A stretch of DNA of 64,000 bases from Sipunculus nudus (GCA_026874595.1 CM049306.1:108025142-108089141), one strand, 5' to 3'. Shown: positions 37,513-49,846, counted from the stretch's first letter. Notes: generated by a model from the letters alone, not told the origin. A program made the numbers and translations.

Positions 37513-39925
37513 GCATGGGCATATTGGTCAGTCTCTGTGGACATTCTGGTCAGTCTCTATGGGCATTCTGGTCAGTCTCTGTGGGCCAGCTGGCATTCTG
37601 GTCAGTCTCTGTGGGCCTGCTGACATTCTGGTCAGTCTCTGTGGGCCTGCTGACATTCTGGTCATTCTCCGTGAGCCTGCTGACATTCTGGTCGGACTTT
37701 TTGGGCATTCTGGTCAGGTTCTGTGAGCCTGCTGACATTCTGGTTAGATTCTGTGGGCCTGCTGTCATCTGATCAGTCTCTGTGGGCTTGCTGACATTCT
37801 GGTCTGTCTCCGTTGGCCTGTTGACATTCTGGTAGGTCTCTTTGGGCATTCCGGTCTGTCTCTGTGGGCCTGCTCGCATTCTGGTCAGTCTCTGTTGACC
37901 TACTGACATTCTGGTCAGTCTCTGCGAGCATTCAGGTCAGCCTCTGTGGGCCTGCTGACAATTTAGTCAGTCGGTGTGGCCCTGCTGACATTCTGGTCGG
38001 ACTTTTTGGGCATTCTGGTCAGGTTCTGTGAGCCTGCTGAAATTTGGTCAGATTCTGTGGGCCTGCTGACATTCTGGTCAGTCTCTGTGGGCCTGCTGAC
38101 ATTCTGGTCATTCTCCGTGAGCCTGCTGACATTCTGTTCGGACTTTTTGGGCATTCTGGTCAGGTTCTGTGAGCCTGCTGACATTCTGGTCAGATTCTGT
38201 GGGCCTGCTGTCTTCTGGTCAGTCTCTGTGGGCTTGCTGACATTCTGGTCTGTCTCCGTTGGCCTGTTGACATTCTGGTAGGTCTCTTTGGGCATTCCGG
38301 TCTGTCTCTGTGGGCCTGCTCGCATTCTGGTCAGTCTCTGTTGACCTACTGACATTCTGGTCAGTCTCTGCGAGCATTCAGGTCAGCCTCTGTGGGCCTG
38401 CTGACAATTTAGTCAGTCGGTGTGGCCCTGCTGACATTCTGGTCGGACTTTTTGGGCATTCTGGTCAGGTTCTGTGAGCCTGCTGACATTCTGGTCAGAT
38501 TCTGTGGGCCTGCTGTCTTCTGATCAGTCTCTGTGGGCTTGCTGACATTCTGGTCTGTCTCCGTTGGCCTGTTGACATTCTGGTAGGTCTCTTTGGGCAT
38601 TCTGGTCAGGTTCTGTTGGCCTTCTAACATTCGTGTCAGTCTCTTTGGGCCTGCTGACATTCTTGTCAATCCCTGTTGACATTCTGGCCAGTCTCTGTGG
38701 GCCTGCTGACATTCTGGTCAGTCTCTGTGGGCATTCTGGTCGGTTTCTCTGGGCCTGTCGACATTCTGGTCAGTCTCTGTGGGCCTACTGACATTCAAGT
38801 CAGTCTCTGTGGGCCTGCTGACATTCTGGTCAGTCTCTGTGGACCTGCTGACACTCTGATCAGACTTCGAAAGTGTGATGACATTCTGGTCAGTCTCTGT
38901 TGGCATTCAAGTCAGTGTCTGTGGGCCTGTCGACATTCTGGTCAGTCTCTGTGGGCCCACTGACAGTCAAGTCGGTCTCTGTGGGCCTACTGACATTCAA
39001 GTCGGTCTCTGTGGAGACATATGTGACACATTCATGTCAGTGTCTGTGGGCCTGTCGACATTCTGGTCAATCTCTGTTGGCATTCATGTCAGTGTCTGTG
39101 GGCCTGTTGGCACCCATGTCAGTCTCTGTGGGCCTACTGACATTCAATTCGGTCTCTGTGGGCCTGCTGACATTCTGGTCAGTCTTTGTGGACCTGCTGA
39201 CATTCTGGTCAGTCTCTGTAGACCTGCTGACATTCTGATCAGACTTCGTAAGTGTGATGACATTCTGGTCAGTCTCTGTTGGCATTCATGTCAGTGTCTG
39301 TGGGCCTGTCGACATTCTGGTCAGTCTCTGTGGGCCTACTGACATTCAAGTCGGTCTCTGTGGGCCTGCTGACATTCTGGTCAGTCTCTGTGGATCTGCT
39401 GACATTCTGATCAGACTTCGTAAGTGTGATGACATTCTGGTCAGTCTCTGTGGACCTGCTGACTTTCTGGTCAGTCTCTGTGGGCATTGTGGTCAGTCTC
39501 TGTTGGCCTGCTGACATTCAAGTCGGTCTCTGTGGGCCTGCTGACATTCAAGTCGGTCTCTGTGGGCCTGCTAACATTCTGGTCAGTCTCTGTGGGCCTA
39601 CTGACATTCTGGTCAGTCCCTGTGGGCCTGCTGACATTCTGGTCAGTCTCTGTGGACCTGCTGACATTCTGATCAGACTTCGTAAGTGTGATGACATTCT
39701 GGTCATTCTCTGTTGGCATTCATGTCAGTGTCTGTGGGCCTGCTGACATTCTGGTCAGTCTCTGTGGGCATTCATGTCAGTGTCTGTAGGCCTGTCGACA
39801 TTCTGGTCAGTGTCTGTAGGCCTGTTAGCATTCTGGTAAGTCATTGTGTGCCTGCTGACCTCCTGGTCAGTCTCTATGGGCATTCGGTCCTTGTGAGCCT
39901 GCTTAAATTCTTATTAGAGTTTGTG
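37513..39925. repeat. 30-bp minisatellite with higher-order repeats, 2.4 kb
   Basis: The basic unit is ctgctgacattctggtcagt + ctctgtgggc (30 bp), mixed with 22-bp short units lacking ctgctgac. A longer unit of 446 bp is repeated: 'tcggtgtggc' is at 37971 and 38417, and gcctgctcgcattctgg is at about 37867 and 38313. From about 38860 a second pattern, marked by gatcagacttcgtaagtgtg (a variant reads cgaaag), recurs near 38862, 39239, 39413 and 39671. Because 30 is divisible by 3 and the unit lacks stops, long frames appear on both strands (LLTFWSVSVG on +, TETDQNVSRP on -); they break at the short units and are not genes. The array lies inside the third intron. Confidence 0.95.
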
Positions 39926-39935
39926 AGCCTGCTCT

Positions 39936-39954
39936 AAATATATATATATATATA
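39936..39954. repeat. short TA tract
   Basis: A (TA)n run of about 18 bp directly after the minisatellite. Confidence 0.85.
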
Positions 39955-42754
39955 CTCTTTACTCTCGTTCTATCTATTTTCCTCGTTTTTCTTAAATTGT
40001 AACGCCCTACTTTTAAACCTGCGCTTAATCACAGAAATATAAAAAATGTGTCGGTGCTTCAATATTTTAGTCAAATTCATTTTCCATGTTTCACTTTTTG
40101 TGTAAGTTAATTTGAAAATGGCGAACTCCCATTTCATATACAGTCAGACTATCTAAAGGTGGTCGAGATAGGGAGTTGATCGAGAAGGATATTTAGTTGA
40201 AGCAATTACACACGTTTCGGCCAAGCTACGTCTGCGACGTTTCGGGATGGTTGCGTTATTTCGGGACGGCTACGTTATTGGGGATTACTGTGTTATTGGT
40301 TGGCTGTCAGGCAGAAATTAATTTTAACATAAAGGATGAAAATGGAAGTCGTCTTATCATATAACAGACCAATTGATGGGCCTTATGCTTGTTTTTCCTA
40401 ATGCTTAACGAATCCGCAATAACTAACTATGTAAATAATGTGATTGAGTAACCCTGTCACACAGCGAATATTGCGATTAGCATTCTGAACAAAGAACATT
40501 AAAACTTAATTTCTTTTTGCGACAATTTCAAGGGATTTTCTTAATTATAAAATTCCTTTCACTAGTTCTCGAAATTCGCCTTTCGGAAGAAGAACAAATA
40601 TAATTACATTTTCTCTAATTGGAAAAACTGAAGCCTCTGCTATTGTAACCAAAAATCACAAATTTACACAAAGCACTACTTAATTTTGGCAAACGAACGC
40701 TTCCAAGTAGCCAGCGACATTGGGACATAAATATCGGAAAACACAAGTCAGGACAAACCCGAGCACGCAGTCGATAATTTCGATCATAATCTTGAAATTC
40801 TGGCTTTCAGTTTTAGATTTGTTGCGAAAAAAAAACTCCCTTCCTGGGCATGTAGACGTTTTCAATAGGCAGTTCCCTTAATGACGCCCACGTGATCACG
40901 AGGATAAATTTCTCCTTAATGACATACGTTATCGTTATGTTTGCGGTCTTTATGGATACACGGTGCGTGCACGAAGGCGTCCAGTATTAGTAGAGTGCAG
41001 GCTGGTTCCTAAATTTCAAAATGAAGTAACAAACTGCTTTTCCATGTCCTATGCGGGATTGAATTTATAAAGGTCACGTCCCAGTTTCCGCTCCGCCAGC
41101 GTTCTAGTCAAGACCGCAGACTTGTTGATGGTTCCAACAAAATTTCCGTTCAGTGCCTGTACCGGGCTTCGCGGCGCCAGAAATTTTCCTTTCAGTTCCA
41201 GACGTTATCATGTGACAGACGACACCAAAGGTCACCGGCCTTCGCTTCCTGACATTTTCTGATTTCCAAACCCCCGTTTGTCTTTCCTTGAGTTTTACGC
41301 TGTCAACAGTAATTCACATTTTTTTATACCTCAAGAAGCCAAAGAATTTGAACAATATGACTTTAGCAGAATGGGAAAATGTTGGCATGTGTTGAAAAAA
41401 TTCTGAAAAAAATCTCGTGACATAATGTCACTCGAGTCTGCATATATCCTGGCTACAATAGTCACTATACTTCTTTCTATGCCATTAAGATAACCTGAAC
41501 TAATAAAATGCTTATGAAGGCATAAAAGATCTGGGGAGGACTTAACTATTCGGTCAGATGAGTCTGAAATGTATCATTTCAAACATGACCGTGATGACAT
41601 GTGGTATCATACAACAGGTTATGCTGACTGCCGGAACAACTTCATACTGGATATTTCATGTATATATTAACAAAGAAACAGGTATTAGTTTTTCATTAGC
41701 ATAATGGCAGTAAAGTGAAAATGTACATATTTCTGTTAATTAACATAACTGAATGTTTAAATTTGTTACGAGTAATATTAAGGTATATACACTCTTGTAT
41801 TTTATTATAGCATATTTATTTTCTAGACCCTTGGCGAGTTTTTCTTTAACTATGAAAACACGACTCGGTAGGCATATTAATGGTCCCATTCCCTCCCGAT
41901 GGGCGCTCTTACTTTTGTGGGACCAGACTGCTGTTAGTTTGCCTCAAGAAAGTACAATTAGGAAAAATGGACATTTCCATTTATTTCCTGATGTCAGTAT
42001 AATATATCTTCCACATGGGAACATGGTGGGTGGGTGCAAGGCAGACTGGCGGAATCATTTATGCTTTTTTGGTGCAAGGTAGAATGATGACAGGTAAAGT
42101 AAAACGGTGAAGGATCCAATGATTGACTTTCTAGGTGGCTATAGCTTATGACGGAATCTGGGTTGTGGAGATTATACAGATTGATCATGGAGTTAGGCAG
42201 GTTGATGGAATTACGTACAATATGATGCAAACTCGTGAGGCTCTTCATTCGATTTCAGTGGTTACCATCAAGTCTGTGTCACGTACTGTACAATGACAGT
42301 TAGGTTATCTTGAGATAAACATTATACAGTATCGATATTGTATTGATAAGCGAACGTGCAACCTTGGCCGATAATCCATATGAGTACTTCTCAATGTTGT
42401 ATGCTTGGCCGTTGTACTCCTGTTATTCATCCTTTCTACCATCGAGGCCTCGAAGATTTCTATGTTTTAGAATAACCTACTCATCGGTCAACACCAGTGC
42501 CACAAAAGGTATTAACAGCAGGAGCTGCTGGTGGAAGCTTGAGAATATCGATTTTGAGAAAGGTTAACTCAGGACTATTAACGCCCGCACGCTTTAATGC
42601 ACCATTAGGCGCACAATAATGAATTCTTTGTTGCCTTACATGCATCTTGGCCACGAAATCGGCGGCTGGTTGACGCGAAGGAACAACACTTGACAGCATG
42701 ATAGTTTGTGCAAAAGACTCCGGTAAAATAAAGTAAACAGAGCAACCGACATTA

Positions 42755-42905
42755 ATCATACCTCCGCCAGGAAGGTATAATGCATTTCCCTTGGTTCTTA
42801 GTTGGTTGGTCCGTCTGTTATCAGCTTTACGCAAAACTTTATGAGGAAATTTTGAGGAAAATTTGTGGAAGGTTAGGGTAATCTGGATCCCCAGTCGAGC
42901 CCACT
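42755..42905. repeat. dispersed repeat end, 'acctccgcca' type
   Basis: Contains acctccgccaggaaggtata, then ttggttggtccgtctgttat and tttacgcaaaactttatgag. I recall this order of phrases from abundant repeats of marine invertebrates (a terminus, then a TTGGTTGG/GTCTGT stretch, then 'acgcaaaa-ct'). A fragment only. Confidence 0.4.
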
Positions 42906-45313
42906 TTGTGTCATATCGGTTAATAGAAAATCCCGTTCATTGTCATGCTTGGAACCCTTGGCAGTGATACCAGTTCGCAGTTAATATCACAAATAATGCC
43001 GACACGGCGAACAACGAGGCGGTCAGGCATATCAAACGATCACCTCTCCCACCTGTGTGCGGCCGGCAAGCGTAGTGATGCACGAGCACACACATATCTA
43101 TCGGCAGCGTTTTAAAGTGTGACCAGTGAACTTGAAGTTACGGTAAAGTTACGCTCCCGAGGCAGCAGAAATCTTACGCTTCTAAAGAAGCAACTGATTT
43201 TCACGCTGCCAGCTTTGGCCGTTTATGTATATTTAGACACCAGATGGCGGTTCGTTGTCCGCTGAAAAACACGTGCGTACGATGTGACAAGCAGCCAACC
43301 AGATGCCAATAAACAAACACTCGACAGGCATCCTGGCTCCGCCCATAGCTGCGCTTCAAGCGCCGTTTGAAGACAGTTAACGGTCGAATTTTAATTGCTC
43401 CCTCTGCATTCTCGCATCTTGACCGATTCGATTCTGACAGTATGACTGTGTAAGCGTAGCCATGTGTCTGGTGTCTGCAGAACTGAAACCAGCCAACGAG
43501 GTGTGCACGCAGCCTTTGTTGTTAAGTTTCGATTGCTCACCGACCGGGTATCCTATGTGCCACAGGCCCTAAGTAAACCACGTCTGCGGCAATTCTCTCT
43601 GAGCCTGTGGCCTGTTCATACGGTTACCGGGGCGATGAGCTGTCACTCAAAACGAAATAAACATGATTGGCTCCGTGTATTCCTCGCTTGGCCGTGTCTT
43701 CCAGCACAAGATCTCATCTGATTGGACAAAAATACAGTGCTCCCCTCTGGTGTTGCAATTCAGGATACGAGATCATAACAAACAGCGCTTTCCATATAGG
43801 CAGTAGGCCTATAGTTAAAGCGCTGTGTAAAGAGCGTACGGTAAAGTATACATGTTAACCTCAATGTTGAGAAGGGAAATAGGAATTGCATTGTAAAATA
43901 ATGTCTACAGGGACACAATTAACATCGGCACTGGAGCGCCATCTTCTGCTTAGCATGGTACCCTTTGCATTCACCCTGTTTATATACAGTTTTTACGATG
44001 ACGAGGGTGTATCTGCCTTACTGCAGTTCTGCTAATCAGTCTTACGATATGCGCGGTCTAGTTGCCCTGTTTCTTGTATGCTTGTTTCGTCCTTTTCCAT
44101 GAGTCTAATTTTACAATTATGAGAATCTTGGATTCTGAGAAATATAGACTAATTTGGTAGCTTCATAACAATATATCATCCAGTTGACTTATTAGTTTTG
44201 ATGGTCCGCGGACTGTAATAATAACAGTGATAAGGTTAAGGAAGCCAAGCATCAACAGTGATTTCAGTTGTATTATGAAGGGGTTGCAGACAGATCGAGG
44301 TTTTTAATGAGAGTGGTTGTCAGGACATAAGGAACAGGTCAAGGCCGTATGTGTAGTCCGGGTCTGTTTAAGCGGAGATTAATCGATAAATTAGATATAG
44401 ATGACTAACTTGTTCCGGTTGATGAAGACACTGCCCGCTCTCTCATCTGACAATGATGTCTTATTTCACTACAGCTGTAAAGGGGTGAGACATATAAAGC
44501 ATGTCTCATAACAGGAGCAAACCGGTAATTAATTTATTACAATATATTTTATCAGGAAAACCCATTCAGCTATATGCTGTCTTTTTCAGTGCATGGGGTC
44601 CTGTTACAATTGCACATACATTATTACAACAGAAGTAGATCATAGAATATATAAACATGCAATGAGATGAATTAGAATGTGTATACTAAGACGTAAATAT
44701 AATGTTAATTACTGTTAACTACTGTTACATAATTTTCGGCTTTTTGAATCACCATCCAAAACCAAGTCATGGACTTGGAATCAATAAATACCAACAACAG
44801 ACTATACACGGAGTAGGGCAAGCACTTAATCAGTCCGTGGACACCTTATATAAATCAGATGTTCAGTGTCACCGTGTAAATTCGAAGAATGAAACAGTTA
44901 TTGTTTCTCACGGGGTTGATCTTGCCGCAGGATTCCTAGAAACTATGCCTACCCCGACTGTCATCACAAAGAGTTACCCTGTGCATATGTTCCCAGGATA
45001 ATACCATATTGTACATGGTTGACCGACATACGGTCTCACAAAATAAGATATACTGGAATAATTTGATTTTTCCTAGGTGTACGAGTTATTTATTTGGCTT
45101 CAGCAGTGAGTTGATTCTATTGATGGAAGGCTTACATTTCATTCCCCACTACTGCTACGTGAGTCGCATATATCATGAACACTCAACAGATGTTTATTAT
45201 CGGCGAATTGATTGAATGAAACTGCATAACCCGACAGATATATCTGACCATAGATATGACCATTTTGGAATATTTGTGGTAACATCAATGTACGATAATT
45301 TTTTTATTTTCAG

Positions 45314-45342
45314 AATTTGTACGGATGATGATGAGTAAATGA
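45314..45342 (+). CDS. calmodulin-like terminal exon with stop codon
   Basis: A strong T-rich acceptor (tttttttattttcag) is followed by aa-ttt-gta-cgg, then three ATG codons, agt, aaa and TGA at 45340-45342. With the split codon from the previous exon (g|aa = Glu) this reads EFVRMMMSK and stop. Canonical calmodulin ends EFVTMMTSK, so the last helix of EF-hand 4 and its two hydrophobic methionines are kept and a third Met is added. The exon's coding part is 29 nt, the same as the vertebrate last coding exon. The exon is too short for open-reading-frame searches and was found by matching phase, acceptor and C-terminal sequence. The chance of this 29-nt match with a perfect acceptor being accidental is small. 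Confidence 0.87.
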
Positions 45343-45985
45343 ATTTTGGCCGAGACCTACGCTTGTTCGAGTTCAATTTGCCAGGTGGCGCTTCTAGTCG
45401 GAAGGCGTTATCATTCCATGGACTGCTGCGACTTCTTGCTGAAACCAAATGTCTTTTATATATGCAATGTTTGATATTCAAATATATTCTGTGTTTATAG
45501 AAATTGTTTTTAACATCTGCCTTATTATATTTTCTTGCGAATGTACGTGACAATTAATATCCTAAATTAAATACACTATGTAAAAATGTTTCAAAATGTA
45601 AACCGTGTATTCTTCAAGATTGAATCGCCTAAAACCGATAAGTTTCTGTTTTGTTTATAATTTTCACGTTGAATGTCATTCTAATATATTCCAGAAACTT
45701 GTAACTAAACGAGTCGTGTGCATTTAAATGTACTTTACTATCAATTGTATGTATATAAAGTTGACTGTATTCTGTAATTTAACAATGGAATTCATATCTA
45801 AACTACTCTCGTTGGTTTTATAATGGCATGGACACTCTGTTATACACTCTGTATATTGTAATGGCATTTTACCGCAACTCAGATTAAGCTAATTACTGAT
45901 GGATTGCGATATTCTCTCATGGTGTCTGATTAACTGTACAGCATCTACATCATGTCGATCTGCAATAAAGATATCAACACTTAAA
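45343..45985 (+). other. 3' UTR of the calmodulin-like gene (inferred)
   Basis: Sequence from the stop codon to just past the first well-placed AATAAA. It is A+T-rich and has no repeat I recognise. The end is an estimate: cleavage usually falls 10-30 nt after the signal, but transcript data are absent. Confidence 0.5.
45964..45969 (+). promoter_or_regulatory. polyadenylation signal AATAAA
   Basis: A canonical AATAAA in the context ctgcaataaagatatc lies about 620 nt after the calmodulin-like stop codon. No canonical AATAAA was noticed between the stop codon and this site. Confidence 0.5.
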
Positions 45986-46071
45986 CCTTTATATGTATAC
46001 ATATGTTTTATATGTTCATTTCATTAATTCTAACTTTATCGTTGACGTCACCATTTTTCTGATTATTGTCG

Positions 46072-46098
46072 GTCTGTCTGTCTGTCTGTCTGTATGTC
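46072..46098. repeat. GTCT microsatellite
   Basis: About six tetranucleotide units of gtct, downstream of the calmodulin-like gene. Confidence 0.9.
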
Positions 46099-46559
46099 TA
46101 ACTCTCTGTCTTGAGATATATTTAAGTATTTTATGATATTATCTTTTTAATATTATTTGATCGGCGGTGGTCATCCCGAAACCGCCACCAAAAAAACAAC
46201 AACAAAACATGACACTACATATACAGTTTTGCATTAATAAATGGACTTCATCATTCCCTTATGTTATCCTAATGGTAAGGGTTATTAGTGTCTTATCGTT
46301 TACAATGGATGCCTCGTTGTGTTCAGGCCAAGATAAGCCTTGCTCGACACTTCATCTAGGGTTTCTAAATCCATTTATCTTGTTCGAACAAATATTATAC
46401 AAATACATGACCAATATAAATATCTCCCTAATAAATGATTTATAGACCTTTGAAAAATATATCATTTCGATTTAAGATTCCATTAGCATATATTCAGAAT
46501 TCTGAGTTGATTTTGAAAGGAAAATGCATTTACATCCAGTGATGTATGACTCCAGATCG

Positions 46560-46680
46560 GACTATTTCATGTACTCGAACACGGACTTGGACTCGACGGT
46601 CCTAAACTAGAACGTACTTGTACTCGGATTCAGAAGTCAGGATTAAAAATCAGGCCGAGTCAAGCTCGAGTTCAGTATAC
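46560..46680. repeat. GACTCG/GAGTC-rich degenerate repeat
   Basis: Motifs such as tactcgaacacggacttgga, ctcgacggtcc and ggccgagtcaagctcgagtt. Related in style to the GAGTCC blocks near the left end of the window. Confidence 0.5.
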
Positions 46681-46790
46681 AAACTTTCTCTATCACGAAA
46701 ATACCATACTTAATTACATATAGGAAAATTAATACAAAACTTCTCTGTCATGAAATTACCGTACTTAAGTATATAGGCAAATCACACTGC
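46681..46790. repeat. about 55-bp tandem duplication
   Basis: aactttctctatcacgaaaa followed by taccatacttaa is repeated as aacttctctgtcatgaaatt followed by accgtacttaa. Both are followed by ta-ata-atagg. Two copies, adjacent to the GACTCG-rich block. Confidence 0.75.
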
Positions 46791-48986
46791 CAACATGTGT
46801 ACGTAAAAATTACTGCACGAGATTATTTGAAAAAGGTCAGGTCCTCTTCAGCTTGTTTATTTATTTTATATCTGCCTTTAAAGCTTTGCCCTTGTACTAC
46901 CTATTTGCAGTGTTTTTTCCTTGATCAGCTCTAATTGGCTGCTTTTAAATGGGGATGCGGTGAGAGATTCCACAAGCTTTTACAATCTACTATAGGCCCT
47001 ACGTGTCCAAATATCAATTTAGTATTGAATTGAAAAGTATACTGAATTCTGCATGTTTTCAGGTTTTCAAATTTATTTTCACTGCACCTTTAATATGATT
47101 TCACAATGTAGTTGAATCCAGACCTTTTATTCAGTATTAAGTTACAACTGTCCAATCAATTATTAGCCGTGACCAACACGACTAAATAAGTGCCCTCCTA
47201 CTGATCTGGTCGTAATGTCAGAGGGCCGATCTGGCGCTAATCAATTATAGGCCTAACTAGAAACAATCACATGAATTTAACCCTTATAATTAGTGGGCAA
47301 AATTCTACTACAAAATTCTTATCTGATTTCTGGTATACTTCTCAATTTTTATTAAATATTGTTAGATCTTCTTGCAACAAAAAAAATCTAGCTTCAACAA
47401 CAAACATATTAAAAGAGTAATGACACTATACTACAAATTACGCAATATTGAACTAATTCCTTGCACAAATATAGAAAAAAAGATATCAAGGAAATTTTAA
47501 GCCGACTGTGAACAAATAACAGTAATTTTGATGATTATTGCCGAAGTAACTGGCTGATTTACTGACAGGTTCTTTTTCATAAAAAATGACCTGGTAACTG
47601 TTCCATGTAGCCAGCAATCAAAAAGATCCTTGGAAGGGTCTTAAGGAATTAACTGGTATAACTAAAAGCAAAAAAGAATGCTCACTGCTGAAAATGGCTA
47701 AGCTGACAAATAAATACATTCTATGGACGTTTTGATGAAAGTGACCCCTTAAAAGAAAAAGATGACATTACGAGCAGCCTGAGAGCAAATTTGGAATTAT
47801 GTGATGATGGACATCCTTACTGATCTAACTGATGTAAACAAAGTGTTAAGTAAGATCAATGTAAGGAAAGCCTGTGGACCCGACAAAATCAGTGATTAAT
47901 TCAGATTAATAAAACCTATAGAAATAGTTTGTCCTTCATCATACATCACATCTATCAAGTGTCTCTTATATGTGTCTTGTATGTAAACTACCAAAATATG
48001 GAAGACAACAGAAATAATTCGCCAAAAATAACTCTCCTAAAGTGATGAACGGTCTCAGGCCTGTTGCGATTGCATCTATTCTCGCAAAATCTTTGGAGCG
48101 AACAGTTCTTAACAAATTACGTCCACTTGTTAAACCAATTCTAGATCAATATCAGTTTGCATATTCACAAGATACACAATTGATGTAATTTCCACATTAA
48201 CTCGTTATTTTTATTAACAAGTGGACAGGGACCCCAGAAAGAATGCCATATCACCTTTCATCGATTATTCTTCAGCCTTCAATAGAATACAGCCGCACAT
48301 CATGATCAATCAGCTCTGTAGGTATAACATTCCTCCTTCCTACTGTCTATGGATTCTAGATTTCTCTCAGATAGAAGACAATATGTTTAAACAAGCAAAG
48401 AAACTTCTTCAGATATAATAATAAATACTGGTTCTCCACAAGGCTGTGTTCTGTCAGCCATTCTTTTATCCTATATACAAATAATTTGTCTGTGAGCCTT
48501 ACAAGTTGTAAAATTATCAAATATGCAGACGACACTGTCATACTAGGCCTGATACACAAGAATGATGAATCGCTCTACAGGAAAACCATTAAATATGTGA
48601 CTGGTTGGTGTGAGGAACACTACCTCAAATTCAATGTAATGTTAAAGTGACTAAGGAAGTAGTCTTTGATTTCAGGAGATAAAACTCTATAGTTACCCTA
48701 GTTGCTATCAAAAATGAAGATGTAGATATTGTTGAAAATTATAAATACTTCGGGTGTATTATTGACAGAAATCTGACTTGGAAAGAACATTCGTTGAATC
48801 AATCCAAGAAAGCAAACAAAAGATTTTATTACCTTTATGGGCTAAGAAAGCTAAATATTGACAAAACCATAATTACAGTGTTTTATAATACAGTAATTTC
48901 CAGTGTCTTATGCACTGGAGTGCTTGTTTACAAATATATCTGATAAGTTAAAGCACAGTCGCTCGAATCCATATTAGTGGTTGGTT

Positions 48987-49110
48987 TTTATCGAGAAATG
49001 GGCGAAACTGCGCACTATATATCAGTATATAGTAGTGCCTTACGTACGGAGATAACATGTATCACTATAGAGGTGTAATATCCACCGTTTGTTCCCATTT
49101 CCCCCATAAA
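48987..49110. mobile_element. small MITE inserted in the LINE
   Basis: Imperfect terminal inverted repeats: tttatcgagaaatgggcgaa at the left and gttcccatttcccccataaa at the right are near complements. At the centre lies a second inverted repeat, gcactatatatcag/tatatagtagtgc. The LINE protein reading breaks off just before it and can be picked up after it. The target duplication was not resolved. Confidence 0.6.
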
Positions 49111-49560
49111 TAGGGATTGGAGTTTAAGAAACAGTAAAACAATACCAGGGAAAGAAGTTGTAGAATAACTAAGACTTCTCTTGCCAAACACCAAGAAATC
49201 TGTGAAAGCAAATTAATGGCCTACATATCAAAGGTCAAGAACGACACAAGACATCCCCTACATTAAGACTTCAGTTTTTACCTTCAGGTAAACGCTAAGA
49301 TGCACCATTCTGCAGAACAACTCGTGTTAAAAAAATCTCTTGTGCTATATAGTATAAAACGTTTTAACTCGTAACCCTCTAGATATTTAATGTTTTGAAT
49401 TATCTGTTTATTAATTTTACATGCATATTTTTACATAGTCAATACATTATGTATTATTTGTAAGTATTTTTATGTACTATTTTCATGTATGTATTTATTT
49501 ATTTTATGTTATGAATTGCAAGTCAACAACTAATTCTTGGAACTGAAGGCTTATGAATGT

Positions 49561-49582
49561 TATCTTATCTTATCTTATCTTA
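49561..49582 (+). repeat. TTATC pentanucleotide tail of the LINE
   Basis: About four tandem TATCT units at the 3' end of the LINE remnant. Confidence 0.9.
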
Positions 49583-49600
49583 AATATAAAAAAAACATAA

Positions 49601-49846
49601 ATGGGCTTACCTCTGTGGGCATTACTGTTCCTGTATGTATTTATGTCGATTATATGTCGAGTAAAATTTCAAGTACGTGGATACAATGTGGTGTCAGAAC
49701 ATTCCAGTCTTAACAGACTGACGGACCGACGACAGACAAAGCAAATTCGCTTCAGCTCTGACGACTTTCAGTCAGCTGGTTCGAGTACGGCGCCTTCGCA
49801 AGCTGAGACCGAGCCAAGCTTACCTGGAGCCGCCGCCGAAATTTAA
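49601..49846 (+). other. 81-codon open frame upstream of the minisatellite, doubtful
   Basis: The frame starts MGLPLWALLFLYVFMSIICR, which looks like a signal peptide, and continues with a polar Ser/Glu-rich stretch. However, 49720-49785 (gacggaccgacgacagacaa ... gacgactttcagtcagctgg) resembles the terminus of the E repeat family at 53-62 kb (gacggacgacggacaaag ... gatgactttcagtcagctga). The frame is therefore more likely a repeat fragment than a gene. No homologue is recognised. Confidence 0.25.

Larger units (their letters stand above)
35896..45313 (+). other. third visible intron of the calmodulin-like gene
   Basis: A 9.4-kb GT-AG intron (gtatga...ttttcag). It contains a CT tract (36467-36495), a 2.4-kb minisatellite and one dispersed repeat. 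About 40900-41280 and 42900-43720 are less A+T-rich with scattered CpG, but I see no exon in them. 43900-45300 has nothing recognisable. Confidence 0.75.
2714..45342 (+). other. calmodulin-like gene, visible span (5' end missing)
   Basis: Four exons join in frame across GT-AG introns (2858-32794, 32893-35747, 35896-45313) into about 138 residues plus stop. The product is an EF-hand Ca2+ sensor of the calmodulin family, expected to be cytosolic and to bind target helices when Ca2+-loaded. The visible exon lengths are 144, 98, 148 and 29 nt. From memory, the matching vertebrate calmodulin exons are 144, 107, 136 and 29, so two introns sit at identical positions and one has moved by 12 nt. By eye the protein is about 80-85% identical to canonical calmodulin. 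All four Ca2+ loops keep acidic residues at positions 1, 3 (D/N) and 12, and the nine methionines of calmodulin are kept, with one extra near the C-terminus. The initiator and the first roughly 10 codons were not found in 1-2713. It could be one of several molluscan calmodulin-like paralogues rather than the invariant calmodulin itself. Confidence 0.87.
47370..49583 (+). mobile_element. degenerate non-LTR retrotransposon (LINE), reverse transcriptase remnant
   Basis: Scattered frames keep the order of a LINE ORF2. Near 47630 there is a stretch reading W-GLKELTGITK and then a 'DESDPL' segment. Near 47870 is 'VRKACGPDKIS'. Near 48060 is 'LRPVAIASILAKSLE'. Near 48255 is 'FIDYSSAFNRIQPH'. Near 48430 is 'GSPQGCVLS', near 48515 'IIKYADDTVI' (the reverse transcriptase catalytic A-D-D box), near 48745 'YKYFGCIIDRNLTWKEH', and near 49250 an 'HPLH'-like C-terminal segment. 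Many stops and frameshifts make it a pseudogene. It ends in (TTATC)n at 49561-49582, a simple-repeat 3' tail. By motif order and tail it resembles the L2/CR1/Rex1 group. The 5' end is uncertain; no endonuclease domain was found. It is interrupted at 48987-49110. Confidence 0.85.

Noticed and set aside
37494-39937. Long open frames on both strands in the 37.5-39.9 kb array
   Set aside because: The 30-bp unit is a multiple of three without stops, so open frames are expected on both strands. They break at 22-bp units and have no splice or start context.
42481-42834. 117-codon minus-strand frame
   Set aside because: It overlaps a dispersed 'acctccgcca' repeat end and has no recognisable domain.
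44702-45001. 99-codon frame just upstream of the last exon
   Set aside because: No domain recognised. It lies in the intron near the final acceptor and is not in frame with a conserved exon.
2714-45342. Two separate calmodulin genes in the window
   Set aside because: The four exons cover consecutive, non-overlapping parts of one protein with compatible phases. No duplicated exon was found.
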